A stretch of 64,000 nucleotides of DNA, taken from positions 11,545,001 to 11,609,000 of the forward strand of contig OX387202.1 of assembly GCA_947561715.1 (NCBI GenBank). Reading direction: 5' to 3'. This document shows, one piece after another, positions 1 through 12,721 of this stretch. How positions within the stretch are numbered: position 1 is the stretch's first letter; each line of letters begins with the position of its first letter. The stretch comes from Ascidia mentula. Its lineage: Eukaryota; Chordata; Ascidiacea; Phlebobranchia; Ascidiidae. The notes below the pieces were generated by a model that was not told the origin of the DNA, searched no databases, and was given only the letters and a program-made list of their open reading frames with translations. Position numbers and translations under genes: made by a program.

Positions 1-3000
1 TGCAGTGGACGTATCATCAGAAATTGCATTCACAACAGTGGCCTTCACTGCTCGAAGCTTCTTCCTCATGGCGCTAAAAACTTGCGGTTTCGTTGCAACC
101 AGGTTTTTTGTCTCGTATGGATCAGCTGTAAACATTAACATACTTATACATGTTGAATGGAAAACGCTGTATTGTCTGTTATTATGACGTATATTAATAT
201 TACTATATTACAGGCATCTTCAGGAAAGGTATATTGCAGAGTAGCTTACTTCAAAGCAAACAAAACGAAAATAGCTAACAATTGTGTTCAACGATTGTTT
301 TTTTAAATACTTTTTGCCAACAAACACAAAAAATTCATCGCCTTCAAGATACGGATTTCCTTTTTAATAACGCCCACAACAAACCCAACGAAACGATTTC
401 TTGTGTTGTTGTAACTATAAAACAAGCGACGAAATGTATTTATATGTTTCTAATTACCAGCAAGGTCAAAGAGATAATAATTAATTCCATTAACAACTTC
501 GGCCTTGTGGGTTGTGATGGCACCAATCACATCAGTTGTATTTTCTGGTGGTTTGACCCAACTGTCGACTAAAAATTAAAAACAACCAAAATTAAAGCAC
601 ATCAATCATATGTCGAACAGCAAGGGGTCAGTCTAAGCATTTGTTTTCCATTTAAAGTTCTTTCCACAAAAATTGCATGCTCCTTTGCTGGTTTAGCCCA
701 TATGGCTTTATAGATTCTAGATAGACGAGGAAGTTATATACGTGGAGTATATGCCTTAGTTTGTCTACTGAAGTACAAGTCCCAAAAAACTTACGATCAA
801 CGTAGGTGGAAGGATCCCCTTCAATCAGTTTGTAATCTTCGGATCTGATTGCAGCCTTGGGCTGTACTTTGGCTTTTGATGCTGACTTGACCTTGCTAAT
901 GACGTTGTATACCATTGAAGTCCTGTTACATGGTTGGTTAAATGTTTTGAAAAGCTAATTGGTACAAAATGTTAATCGCGTGTTCTACCTTGGAGAAGCT
1001 TCGTTGTTGGAAATTGATTCCCAGACGTTATGGCCATCAATACCAGTGGGAATTTGCGCCGCGTCCTTTTCAGCGGCCAAATATATAAACGTAGCAAACA
1101 TGTCAGTAATGTGGACTAATCTGCAAAGGTAAACTATTCACAATCTTGCACTTTTTACAAATCCTGTAGTTTCTTCATTATTGGAAAATACGAAATTTGC
1201 ACATACAGCAATTAACATTCAATTAGTTACCCATTGTGTTGGTATCCAGTGGTACTCAACAATGGGCTATTAACAAACGCGGGCACCCTGTACCCTCCTT
1301 CCCATAAAGATCCTTTGTTACCACGCAAAGGATAGTTGTTTCCACCCTGTCCATTTTGTTTTGCTGTGCCTCCGTTCTACTCAGACAAAGCAACATTACA
1401 TTACCCTTATGACAAAACAAAGGACATTATAGTCAATTATTACGTCAGAGTAAAAAACGAGGATTGTGTTGCTCCACATGTTGCGAGTTTGCAAAGCATC
1501 TACGAGTCGCTGGACTTGGTCGTCCAAAGCGCTTATCATTCCCAAATATGTCTTGCGGTTTCCGTCAGCCATTCCTGGGTACTTGTCGGTGTACGACGAA
1601 TCAACCTTGAATTAAAAATTCATGCGAATACCACAAAAATACTCGGCCAATAAGTAACACAAAATAGGTTGTTTTAGATTTTGCGAAAATCTGTACATGC
1701 AGTATTTGCTTTTTTCAATGCTATATATCTTAATTTCTATTTTACATTTACGACTGTGTAATAGTTTGGTCTCCGTTTTTACCGCAAACTCATACAGACA
1801 TGCGGACGTTGCACGAAAAACTTACTTCAAACGGGGAATGAGGTGCATTGTATGCAGCATACAAGAACATTGGTGTGTTAACGTCATGTGCATTAATCTT
1901 TGCAATGGCGGCGTCGGTAAAGTCGGTCGTCGTGTAGCGCCCACTAGCAGCAGTGTTCAACACCCTGTCGTCGCGGTAATCTATGCCAGCTAAAGGAAAT
2001 ATTTTTTGTTATTGTTTCACCACTTTTTCCGCGATACATCACAATTTTGACTTACTTAAACCCTTTTCTTCAGCTTCGTGTGCGTAATAACTGATGCCGC
2101 TCAGGTAGAAACCGTAGTGAGAATCAAATCCTCTGCAAAAATACCAGCGATTCGCTTGAAAATGTTACCAGAGTTCGAAACGATAATAAAACTGCTAGCT
2201 GAAAAACTTTGGTTGAAGCCATTTACTACGTCATTTACGATCTGGTCGTATAATATTATACCGTAGTTGCTTGTGAAAGCATTTGTCTGTTAAAGACAAC
2301 AAAAGGTCAGTGCAAATATATGGTGTTTGCAGAGCAACTCAAAGCGAACATCTGACCTTTTTTAAAGGGATTCAAGTTAATAAAAATTTAAAAAACGTTT
2401 TGAACTCAATGAAGTTATTCGGGTTCGACTGAACAAAACATATTTTACAATTGAGGCCGCTGGTCCTTACCTGCTCATGGGGGTGTACGAATCATTGCAG
2501 TATCCCAAATGCCACTTGCCCACCATGTAAGACTTGTAACTACCGGCGGTCTTGAGGTATTCTGGAAGTAGTTTTAATTCTAGGGGAAGGCCGTTGAGTT
2601 GGGAAGCGGTGACCGTGTCTTCCTGTAACCAAAATATGACATGCGTATAGACTTACAACTTATGGCAAAGAAAAAACATTTATAGATAACAATATCTCGG
2701 TGACTGTAATGCCCCATGCAATAACCAAATTAGTCCTACTCAAAAAAACACATTGCCTTTGCTCATAATTTGTAGATAGGCAAAGCAGCACAGCCAATCA
2801 CGTTTTAGTGAGCTGCAGAGAGGACTATACTATTTTAACCTATATGGTCTCTAATCAGTGTAGCTTGCCAGCAAATAGCTTGCAAATCACAAAAATGCTA
2901 TATAGTATCCGATTTACATAACATGTACTTCAAAAATTGAAATATTGGGATCTCTGTTTTTAAGGTGGCTTTACGCCGTTTTGCCTTCGCACAGCAGCAT

Positions 3001-4886
3001 TGCATGACTTCGAAGTTGTTGTTTTTTAACACTAGCCCCTTCTTCACTGTTGTTGTTTTTCAGACGCTTTTAAAATTATATATTGTGTTTACTGCAAGGA
3101 ACTGAAGATGCACAAGGGGCGAAATATATATTACTGATTATAAGCCGGGCTGATCCTATGTAGTAAAAAGCTATTGCTTTTTTTAATGTTACATGAAATG
3201 TAAGCGTGTTAGTTAACCTCGCAAGCTATTTTGGCAACAAGAACTTGTGAGTTTATTGAACATTATGCCTGGCGGATTTAGAAACAAACTATTTAAAGCG
3301 TGCAACTTTTCCATTTACACTTTTTAAGATGGTTTAAAACGCGACAGCATAAAAAACATGTTATGACATCCATTAGGCACAAGCACAGGCCATTTTTACC
3401 GCTTACGTTTGCGAAGGCGCTTGATCTAAACGACAAAGGATATATTTCCGCCTTAAGGAAAACGTTCCCCTTGTCTGTCCGAGAACAAACGAGTGCTGGT
3501 ATTTTCAGATTAGTAAGCCGTAAAATTCGGTGCGTTTCTCCCGTGATTTCATTGGTAAATTTCTGTGGGAACTTTTCTGCACGCAACCAGGTATAACCGC
3601 TGCCATAAATGTACAGTAATTACGGACTGAGTGAAAGATAGGGGATATTTCCCTGTTGTTGTGTGCTTGGGAAATTACCAGGTGTCTTACTTCATTCAAT
3701 GAAGACAAGTAGCTTTCAAAGCTTAAATAAATATCTTTGAAGTGTTTATAACTTTTACGACATAGGTTTTTAACAGTAAACTTTTCGGTTGGTCGCCACA
3801 GGGCAATTCCGGTGTAAGTCGCAAATTCGCGACATTTTGCCTATACATGCTCTGTAGGTAGTAACAAATTGCGATTCAACTTCCGAATTTTTAACGGATA
3901 ATTGGTTACAATGGATGCCTTGATCACTGTGAAATCATGAGCAAAGTGCATTACTTGTTTTGTTACAAAATCAGAATTACCTGCATTCCCGTGTGAATCG
4001 GGTATTTGCCGGTAAGTAATGCAGCTCGTGAAGGTGTACAAACTTGTTGGGCGTAAGCTTGATTCAGAATTACACCATTCTCAGCAAGACTATTTAAGTT
4101 CGGCATTTTCACTTCATTGTTGTGCCAGCTGACGTCATTCCAACCTATAACAATGTACTTCTACAGTAACTGGATTTACAACAATTTTTACGGCAATAGA
4201 AATACGAAAAAGGTTTGCCAAACTGATGGTTGGACGTTCAAAACATATCAAGCCTACCCATGTCGTCCACAAACACCATGACAATATGCGGAGGGACTGC
4301 GCTGACGCCTGCGGAAACACAATATTGCTTTGTTATTGCTCATTCATAGCTGTAACTATTCTACGGTGCATATATGTTGTATATATAGTTATAATACAGT
4401 ACACCACAACAGAAATATCTACAGATTATTAATATTTTTTTCTGTTATGCGTAGTTTTTATGTTTTTGTGATTTTTGAATTCCATATAAATAAAATGATA
4501 TAAAAGCAGCATAAAGTAATGCGCACACTTGTTTTGACCCATAAGCTCTCATCAGTGCAGATGTTAACTGTGGCGCTGGCATTTCCACTTTGTGGTACCT
4601 TTCGGTCAACGTCGAACTGGGTATCAAACAACAGAGACGAACCACTGTGAAGCGCACTATATGGCCAAACGACTGCTTGGTATCCGATATTGCTACCGGC
4701 TCGGGTACAACCAAATCATAGATATGCAAAAGGGCCATACAACGGATGGACTGCGACCGAAAGATGCTATTACACAGTGGAAATCTCTGTGCCTACTAGT
4801 TTAAAAGCTACAGTCAGTTCGTTAGAATGGCACTCACCTCCGAGAAGCAAAATGAGGGCAAATATAACAGCCCCGACGACCTTCAT
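1..4886 (-). CDS. Arylsulfatase (ARSB/ARSI/ARSJ-like), 12 exons, 3' end outside window
   Basis: Secreted or lysosomal sulfatase that hydrolyses sulfate esters, probably on glycosaminoglycans. Exons in coding order are 4886-4838, 4308-4258, 4144-3981, 2622-2471, 2132-2056, 1989-1826, 1605-1444, 1376-1231, 1120-989, 922-795, 568-458 and 125-1. All junctions are GT/AG and all phases agree, giving 487 codons in the window. The start is the ATG opening a hydrophobic signal peptide (residues 1-20). It is followed by [16 protein letters not shown] with the metal-binding Asp pair (31-32), the formylglycine site CTPSR with Cys69, VGKWHLGY with Lys124 and His126, an NAPHSP segment, and DNGG split across the exon 7/8 junction (Asp273). 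Near the end an [13 protein letters not shown] segment matches the tail of arylsulfatase B relatives. All catalytic residues I can identify are present, so the gene looks functional. Family members are about 530-600 aa, so roughly 50-100 residues are missing off the left edge. The exact orthologue (B versus I/J) is not settled. Confidence 0.93.
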
Positions 4887-6241
4887 CTTCGTCGAATTGA
4901 TTAGAACGTACAAAATAAATTTGTAAAATCAATTTCCAAACCAACCTTATTCTAGAAAAAGTGAAATAAAAAGGAAAGTTCAACTTTAATTTACAAAAAC
5001 ATTGTTAAAAATACTCGCGCCTCTGAGCCTAAGCAAAATTAAGAACTGCAGCTCAAAGTGGAATATTCAATAATGTGCTCAGGGTTATAATTTACCGGCT
5101 GCCTTTTTCGCCACGGATGCCCATACAGTCATTTATTCCTACGTCACAATGCTTTGTGAGCTGTTAAAATGGACGTCCTACTGTACTGGATGTGCCATCT
5201 TTAAACAAATACATTGCAGGCATTTCGCGCATGCATGGGTTAGTCACTGACGTTCTAAATCTGTCGCAAGTGACGTGTAGTTTTGTTCAGTAAAGTGCAC
5301 AACCTTTCGCCACTCTATAGTTTCCTGCAAAAGTTATTGGGACAATCAACTGTTCCTTATCTTTTGTCAGGGCCCAATTTTTTTATTTTGCAAATTCTCA
5401 TGATGCATAAAAGTCATGCAGTGAGTTTGATGTAACAAACAGCAAAAAATAACTACAAAACAACGATATTTGCACAATACAGTTCGTGATTTTTCTCCTT
5501 GACTACACGCAACCGTTGGAAACACTGGATTAAGCTATGAAATAATGTATACCTAAACTTTGCATTTGTGACCACAGGTTTTGGCTTCACCGTGGATCCA
5601 TATTAGTTTCAAGTAATTAGGTTCATAATAAAAATTATGGCACGGCAAAGGGCACTTTCATAACCACAAAAATTTTAGAACTAGTAATTTGTTTTACTAG
5701 GATATGGCCATCAATGTAGCTATATGACTTTAAGGTCATAGGGGGATGCTGACGTGTTGCGCGCTGCTGGTTTAGGGTTCACAACGAATAACAGTGTTGT
5801 TAATTTTATTCGCTCTGCGTTCACAACACCTGAATGAACTACAAGGAAATTACTTTGTAATTTGAACTGAAGTACACGGACTCGAGCATCATACTTGTAA
5901 GACCTGATTATCGTGGTTACTACACATATGATGCCTTGTTCTCTTGTCAGCATCGCCCGCAAAACTACAGCAAAACAATGGATGGATTTCAGTGCAATTA
6001 ATTTTTCATTTTTGTTTTGCGGAATAAACTGAACTGAACATAATCACTGTCCTCAACTAAAAAATGGCAACACACGCAAACGCATACACCACATGTCTGG
6101 AATATGGGTACTAATGCAATCAATCACACATTGAGTTTTGAATCCGTTTTTCGCATTATTAGCTTTCAGTCGAACGAGTTAATTTTGCACAAAATCACCA
6201 AAATGCATCAATTTTTCATGTTTCTGAACCTGAATTTGCAG
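4887..6241. other. Intergenic, no gene recognised
   Basis: This stretch holds the upstream region of the minus-strand sulfatase and the far side of the GST pseudogene. Only short, non-homologous open frames are seen. I found no RNA gene or clear repeat. Confidence 0.6.
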
Positions 6242-6510
6242 GATAGAACTGGGACATTTTGCCAGTCAAATTAAATTAAACTTTGGACTGCTCAAACGTA
6301 TCCCGGTCATTTGGTAACACGTCATATTTTCTTGATCGGTTTTGGGGTAGAACTGCTTGTGCCTGGGGACCATCCGAATTGGTACAACTTCATCTTATGA
6401 TTGGGACCCAAATATTCCAGCATCAATTTAATGGACTCGCCTTTGCCGGGATGTTTCCCGTGACCGAAAGTAACAGCCAGGGCGACATGAAAAGTTACAA
6501 CGCTGCAGAA
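6242..6510 (-). pseudogene. Mu-class GST pseudogene, internally deleted
   Basis: Read on the minus strand, this matches the intact GST at 17792-18466 in pieces: the N-terminal segment (AAAGGCGAGTCCATTAAATT and the ATTTGGG / AAGATGAAGTT stretch), then the ARKHKQLYP-ETDEEN segment, then the FEQSK and KMSQF segments. Everything between these pieces is missing, the start codon region is changed, and reading frames do not join. Homology continues 5' of the start into the promoter (to about 6560 on the plus strand). It lies about 250 bp downstream of the intact minus-strand GST. It cannot encode a full enzyme. Confidence 0.85.
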
Positions 6511-6549
6511 TGACTGCGCACTGCTACAAACTGTATAAGCTGACTGAGC
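6511..6549 (+). promoter_or_regulatory. Two antioxidant-response-like cores, in pseudogene promoter
   Basis: Two copies of the TGACnnnGC core occur 30 bp apart: ATGACTGCGC (6510-6519) and TGACTGAGC (6541-6549). The same pair is kept in the inverted paralogous promoter at 17725-17762, although much of the surrounding spacer has diverged. TGACnnnGC is the core recognised by Nrf2/Maf-type factors at many GST genes. That these sites work here is inference. Confidence 0.45.
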
Positions 6550-6763
6550 ACAAATAGGTGTGCTTTGTGTGCCCTTGCACAGTCGTTTTGTTGGAACAAG
6601 CGTGTTCTGCTGGTTATAAACGAAGGCATGAACGTGGATGTGTCCATTTGGTTCTTTTTTTGGCCCTTAAAATTGTGGAAATTATGCTTTACGTGAATTA
6701 GGAGTGAATCCTTTGCGAGTAACCGTATTTACAATGTTGCTGGGTTCAAATTTTGTTGAAAGT

Positions 6764-7429
6764 TTACTCCGACTTTCCACCAAACACCGCTGATTTTCTT
6801 AAAAGCGGAAATGTGCTGAAACGACTTGATTTCTTGTACTTGTCAATGGCTTCCAAGGCCTCAAATCTTTCCTTGTATTTACATACCAAGGGGTAGGGTT
6901 TCAATATCCCTGGGATCCACAAATCCACACAACTAAGCACAAGTTCAGCAAAAAAGAAATCCACATAAGTCAAGCGGTCGCCAGCCAACCATAACGAGTT
7001 GCCCAACCATTTTTCGAATTCTCCCATTTTGCGCGGAAACGCCGCTAAAAACACTGCCTTGCTTTTTTCGTGCGTTTCTTGGTCGTACAAAGGTGTTGTG
7101 ATAGATTTTCTTACATCAGATAGTACACCCTGAATCTGGTCGCATTTCGTGTTTTCCTCATCATTTTCTGGGTAAAGGTTGTTGTGTTTCCTAGCCAGAT
7201 ACCTCATGATAGCTAAACATTCCGTTAGTTTAACGTCTCCATCGATGAAATAGGGCAGATTTACGAAAGGAATACCGAGCTCATCCCTTGAGGCGTACCA
7301 GTCGCTTTTTGTATCCGAATTGTAGTAATTTACCTCATTGTATGGTACACCCAGATAATTCAACATCAATCGAATAGGTTCTCCTTTGCCTCGCGCTTTC
7401 CAATATCCAAGAATCATTTTGTGGCTCAT
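6764..7429 (-). CDS. Glutathione S-transferase, Mu class, intronless
   Basis: A 221-aa cytosolic enzyme that conjugates glutathione to electrophiles. The N-terminus ILGYWKARGKGEPIRLML has the Mu-type GYW motif, with the catalytic Tyr expected at the Y. NLPYFIDGDVKLTE followed by AIMRYLARKH matches the glutathione-binding site of Mu enzymes (NLPYLIDG, AI-YIARKH). The C-terminal helical domain includes WLAGDRLTYVDFFFAE, the usual WFAGDKVTYVDF region. Length equals the family norm (about 218 aa). The start is the first ATG before that conserved N-terminus. It has no introns, like its three relatives in the window, which fits retroposed origin followed by tandem duplication. The closest relative is the broken copy at 16294. 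Sigma class is less likely because of the GYW start and the ARKH segment. Confidence 0.95.
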   Translation of the reverse strand: MSHKMILGYWKARGKGEPIRLMLNYLGVPYNEVNYYNSDTKSDWYASRDELGIPFVNLPYFIDGDVKLTECLAIMRYLARKHNNLYPENDEENTKCDQIQGVLSDVRKSITTPLYDQETHEKSKAVFLAAFPRKMGEFEKWLGNSLWLAGDRLTYVDFFFAELVLSCVDLWIPGILKPYPLVCKYKERFEALEAIDKYKKSSRFSTFPLLRKSAVFGGKSE

Positions 7430-7523
7430 CCTGAATGTCTGCTACTCCACTGCCGTTGCGTCGTAAAGTGATTCGTTTTCAGCGGATGGCAAACAGCGCA
7501 AGCGTTGAATCGGGCTCGCAACG

Positions 7524-7640
7524 TGACAAATTCTTGTGCAACGCAGACAGCGCGTTGAATCGGGCTCGCCAAGCCAAGCAATGTTACTTATTACCCAACT
7601 AGATGACACAGCGCTGTCTGCGTTGCACAAGAATTTGTCA
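7524..7640. repeat. Perfect 30-bp inverted repeat upstream of GST
   Basis: Arms at 7524-7553 and 7611-7640 are exact reverse complements over 30 bp, with a 57-bp spacer. A shorter direct repeat (GTTGAATCGGGCTCG) lies at 7504-7518 and 7554-7568. A TGACnnnGC core (ATGACACAGC, 7603-7612) sits at the inner edge of the right arm, about 175 bp upstream of the GST start. The GCCATCCGCTGAAAA sequence just beside it is also found upstream of the pseudogene at 16294. Confidence 0.85.
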
Positions 7641-7663
7641 TGTTTGCCGGGTAGCGCCATCAT

Positions 7664-8927
7664 GTTCCCTTCCAGATACGTTACGTGACCTTATGTCTTT
7701 TCTTATTGTTTAGCCAAATTAATATAAGCCACACAAAAGCGTAATCCAAACAAATTACATGCCATGTTAAAGACCTTTTAGTTGATTTTATCTATTGGTG
7801 CATGGTTGTATTATTTGGGGACTTGGACTGCATAATCGAAAGCTTGTTGTCTTGGTTCACGTCTGTGGACTTAATTAAGGACTAAAAGCTGTTTGTAGCC
7901 ATTCTTTATTAATATATATGCAGGGCTCGATTACATGTCTATTTCATATTGAAATCTGTGGTAATAAAGGCTCTATTGTTAAATCACAAAGAATGCTGCT
8001 GGGTTTATTGGACGACATCACAGGAAATATCCTGTGGTAATTAGGACCAATTTGATTTGGTTTGCTATTGCATACAAATGGCACACCGCAGTTTGCTTAG
8101 ATTGTGCTATACAACTGTTATAATGATAGTCAATCTCTTCATATGTAACTGAACCGAATCAATATGATTTAGCAGCACTAATAGTAAACTGCTGTTGTTT
8201 TAGGCAAATTTTAAGTAAAAACATTATAAGTGATTGCAGAAGTCCAGTTTTGTGAAGAGTAGCTTTTTGGACATAGGCTAAAAACAATTTATTGTTAATG
8301 TGGTTGTGTTTAACTATTTTAAAATACTGCTTTTAATACAACCGCGTGATGCAAAATCAGTGGCACGTCCAATTAGGTGAACTAATATAGCGGCCTGCAC
8401 TTAGAACTTTCAACTGTTTCGAAACTGTTATCAACTACAATAATGTAACGAAAAGCGGTTTGGGTTGCAAATACCAGAAAAAATTGTTTATTGTTGAAAA
8501 ATGTAAGGTGTCTTACTAAAGTTTTCGATGAAAATTGTTCTTCTGGCACTTTAGTTACGAAAATGTTTATTGTAACCTACCTGGCAGCAAGAATAGCACT
8601 ACAACTGAAGTTTGCCTATACTGGGTGGAAAATTGCCTTGCACCTTCCCTGTGCACGATATATTCCAAATATTGACCTGCTTTTTGAAAAAATGCAAGCT
8701 TGCAATAGCGCATGATACAGTGGTTCTGTGTTACTCGTAAAGTACAGCGTAAGAGCCAAAGAATTGTTTAAATACTGCACCAATAAGTTTATGGTAAATT
8801 TAGACAGCAACGAACTATATCGGCACAGCAAACCAACAATATTAAATTGTATCAGTAGATTTTGACAGCAACTTTGAATTCCGATATTACCATGACAGTA
8901 GTAACATCATAGTGAAACACGATAGTA
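7664..8927. other. Intergenic, no gene recognised
   Basis: AT-rich sequence between two divergently transcribed genes (GST on minus, sulfotransferase on plus). It must contain the sulfotransferase promoter. I see no conserved coding exon, repeat or RNA gene. Confidence 0.55.
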
Positions 8928-11900
8928 ATGTTGCTGAGGAGTATCCGCTCCAAACAAAAAGTGCTGTCTTTGGTGTTTCTTTATGTCGTTGCATGGATAG
9001 CGGTTTCCCAAAACCTCGTTTCAGTGAATCGTGCAAAGGGGAGAATGGCGACATTGAAACTCCCAGAAGTTGCACCTCGGAAAAACATGTTTGATAGCGA
9101 GCCTAAAATCCGAAACCACTCCGGAAACAAGTTAGCTGCTTCCATCCCATTAGGTGTTGAACCCAAACATTTCAAACCATACCATGGTTTAGGAATCGAG
9201 TTGAAGTCCATTGGCAATGTGGTGAATACCACTACTGTATCAACCATTTGTGCAAGTAAGTGCATGGACACGTTTTCTTTTTTCTACCAAAACATGTAAT
9301 GTTTGTATTCATGATGCTAATTCTTGTTACTTTACGTTTGTAAATAAAGCTCTACAATACATAACAAATAATCTTAGAAACATAACTCAAGGCTTTGTAA
9401 ATCTTTAGAATGAGATTTAGCATTGATTGCATTGTAAATATGATCGAAAAAGCTTGCAAACGGATTTTCCATCAGTAATATGGGCTATATAGTTTGTCCA
9501 TAATAAATATTCTTGAGTAGAATAGATTGTCAAGAAAACGTACGTCATAATTTTGCCAACAATGATGTTTATGCAATTAAATTCAACAGAATCTATACAT
9601 TTAAAGCTCTCCAAACTCAGTACAAACAGTAGTAAACCACATACAAGCTTATACATTGACTGCTACAAACCTTGTCCAGGTACAAAACTGGGATGTTACG
9701 ACGTGCAAAGTCAGAAGCATGCTGCTATTCTGCAAAACTACAACATTAGCACGATTTTATGCTTGTCGACGTGCAATACGAAGTACGTTTGGCAGAGAAA
9801 CAAAGTATTTGGTTTACTTTAAGTTTGCCTCGTTTTGCAAATTAACGAGTTGGCATATTATTTCGGTTGAGGTTTTTTCTCCAAAATATTAACAAATACT
9901 GTAGTTTGAAATAACTTTTTTTAATAAAAAGGCCTTTGCTGTCTCACTTTTATGTTTTGAAAGTCTTGCTTTTACCAGTAAAACTTGCCAATGCAACTGA
10001 TTGCTGTTTAGAAACCTTCCGTTCGTCGCAATTGAGAACGGCAACACATGCAAATGTTATCCGACACTACGTAATATCGAAGAGCTTCTCATTCCAAAAC
10101 ACAGTTGTAACATTCCATGTAAAGGAAATATGCAAGAAACCTGCGGCGGAAACAACGTGGCGAACTTATACTTCATCAAGGAAAAATGTATAAAAGGTTA
10201 TTTTTATTTTAGCTTGCTGATTTTTATAACATTACTGAATATTTTTATTCTTTGTACTTTTTCGGTGCAGGATTGCATTGTTTTGTAGTTTTAAGTCTGT
10301 AGTTTTTTGTAGTTTTAAGACCAAATGGATAGCCCGATAACCAGGGCTCAAATCCCGTTTGATAAATAATGTAATCTGTTAAGAACCACTGTCTCCACCC
10401 GACGTGGCCAAGAGATCAAAAGGCTGCTTCAACCTGCCTGTTGGTGAAAGAAACGCCATGGAAACCACCACCACCATGTCATCGGTTGATTGTTTTCGAA
10501 AATGCCAACACCAGCGCTACCCGCTGGCGGTTTACAGACAACAAAGAGGTTGCTGGTGCGGTCGAGTGACAGATAGGTCAGTTTTGATTTCCGCGTTTTT
10601 GAAATGTCTTTCTGCGCACAAAACGTATAAGCTGCAGACAGATGGCCACTGTTTCGACCTAAAAGGTATGATAAGTGCAGCTGGTGTGACTCTTTATTGT
10701 TTTAACCCTTTTTCTTGGTGAACGCAATGTATGGGAGGGCCAACATTGCCTTAATCCAGCACTGTGGGGTAAATATTTTGCACTGGGCGTTGATGGAGTC
10801 TTAATGTGCCTTGCAACCAATTGTCAATAAACAGATATATAAAAATAGAATAAAACATTAAGTACCAATAAAACATCAAATAAGTATATGATGTAAATTT
10901 TTGGGGCGTCATTTGTCTCTGCAGCAATTTCAAGTTGAAAACTTGCAACTCAACACACACAGAAGTGGAAGTATTTCGGACGATGGTGGAGGACGAAAGA
11001 TGCGGAAACGTGCAGCTTCTTCCTCCTGCCAAACACAAAAAAACTCTATTGATATCCTACCCAGGATCCGGGAACACTTGGATTCGATATTTGCTGGAAA
11101 AGACGACTGGATTTTATACTGGTAGCATGTATAATGACCAATCCCTTCTTACCACAGGTTGGTAACAAAAAAGAAACATTTATTTTTGTTGAACATTCAG
11201 TTTTATCTTTAAATGATTCTTTGTATGATTCTCACTCCTAAATAGAGATTGTTTTGTACTTGCATGAACATATTGAATGGCACACAACAACGCACATCAC
11301 GCAAATTTCGCAAATAATGCTTGTGAATTGACTCTGGGAATCATTTCCCATTCTGTTGCAAGTGTCCCTGACGATTTCCACCTTGTTTTAAATATGTCCA
11401 CTATCTCTGAAACTAAACAAATATATTTCGCTTTGTAGCAACATAAGTGTTTTTTTAAAAAAAAGAATTATAGACACTGATGATGTATTTTGTTTTTTTC
11501 ATATAAGACACTGATGATGCAAAGCGAAATATATTTGTCTGACTTACTAAGACTGACAGATTTCAGCATGAAACTAAACTATCTAAGATAATGAATTTCG
11601 CAAATGCTAATAATATATTCTACCTTATAGCGTAATATTTGTTGATTTTTTTTGTTGATTTGTAATAAAGTAGGTTGTACGAATTTTTTTGTCTTATACA
11701 GGCTATCTCGGCGAAACAATACCAGTAGGAAAAAATCGAACAGATCTTATAAAGAGCCACATCCTATTTGATTCCTTGGCCGAACTTCAAAAGACTTCCG
11801 CCACAATATTAGTTATCAGGAACCCTTACAGAGCAATTGTGTCGTATTTCAACTACGATATGTCTACAGGAGATAAGCATGTGGGACATGTGGAAGCTGC

Positions 11901-12721
11901 AGCACTAAAACGAGGTACAACAGGCACTGAAATGTTGCGTTGAAATCTGTGGGTCGTTTTTCAGTCCTTGGTGTTACATGATTGCTTAAAACCGCAGGGG
12001 TGCAAAATACAGGGCACACATACGTCTGATGTAATCTTTGCCTAGAATGTTGGAAAATATTTCCCAGGCGTGATCCTCAAATACTGTTTTAGATGCAACG
12101 ACGTTCAATTAGGCTTTTATGCAAACAGGTTTTAATACATTAGCCACAAAAAGGCCACATAAATGCTTGGCACGCGATAGATAGTGCACAACAGAAATGG
12201 CAATGCCCAGTGTTTGACTTGTCACCTCTGAAATAAGGGTTTTCAAAGTCACTTGCATAGTGTGTAAATTTCTAGAAAGGCCATAGTTTTCCATATTATT
12301 ACTCAAGGGCGCTAAAATTAATAAATAACTATTTCCAGCTTTGAGCGAGCAAGTCGTGAAGAATCATCTCGCTGATTGGCAACGTGTGGCAAAGTACGCT
12401 TTAAAATCTGGCAAACCCTATCTGATTCTATACTATGAGGATATAGTTGCAGACCCAATCTTCAACCTTCGAAAGATTATTAAATTTCTTCCAAACGTCT
12501 TGCTACACCCAACAAATCTGGAAGAGCGTCTTGCTTGCCTAAGTCAAGATACAACTGGATTTGCAAAGCGGAAGCCTTCGAAAGTGTTGAACAATCCTTA
12601 CACACTTGCAGCGCGACAGGCAATGAACATGAGCATTGCGGGAATGCGGAAGATGCTGCTTGGGGCAGGTGTTAAAAAAGAGTTGCCGCCATACGAAAAA
12701 GATCCTGATTACGCCTCGTAG
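8928..12721 (+). CDS. WSC-domain sulfotransferase (WSCD1/2-like), 7 exons
   Basis: Type II membrane protein of 545 aa, probably Golgi, transferring sulfate from PAPS to a glycan. Exons are 8928-9255, 9680-9782, 10012-10196, 10384-10576, 10925-11157, 11702-11914 and 12339-12721, with consistent phases. A short basic N-terminus is followed by one membrane segment (about residues 12-28) and a stem. Two Cys-rich WSC domains follow, about 112-204 ([21 protein letters not shown]) and 219-265 (GCFNL, DCFRKCQ, CWCGR). The sulfotransferase domain carries a 5'-phosphosulfate loop SYPGSGNTW (314-322), the TGFYTGS segment typical of WSCD proteins, and the 3'-phosphate motif [10 protein letters not shown] from Arg387. 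Human WSCD1/2 are about 570 aa, so this is full length. The gene lies inside the GST cluster but is unrelated to it. WSCD2 in mammals acts on sialic acid; the substrate here is unknown. Confidence 0.92.
11418..11537. repeat. Foldback with hammerhead-like core in sulfotransferase intron 5
   Basis: Perfect 18-bp inverted arms lie at 11418-11435 and 11520-11537. Inside is a direct repeat of AGACACTGATGATG (about 11473 and 11508). On the plus strand CTGATGA (11511-11517) is followed by a mini-stem and GAAA (11526-11529), the conserved pieces of a hammerhead catalytic core. It is probably the end of a transposable element. Confidence 0.6.

Noticed and set aside
4445..4804. Overlapping open frames on both strands in sulfatase intron 1
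   Set aside because: They do not match any sulfatase segment, and the N-terminal exons join perfectly without them.
6283..6513. 76-codon plus-strand frame
   Set aside because: It is the antisense of a GST pseudogene.
10577..10720. Possible extra sulfotransferase exon around HCFDLKG
   Set aside because: No acceptor gives the required phase. Joining 10576 directly to 10925 restores the WSCD pattern.
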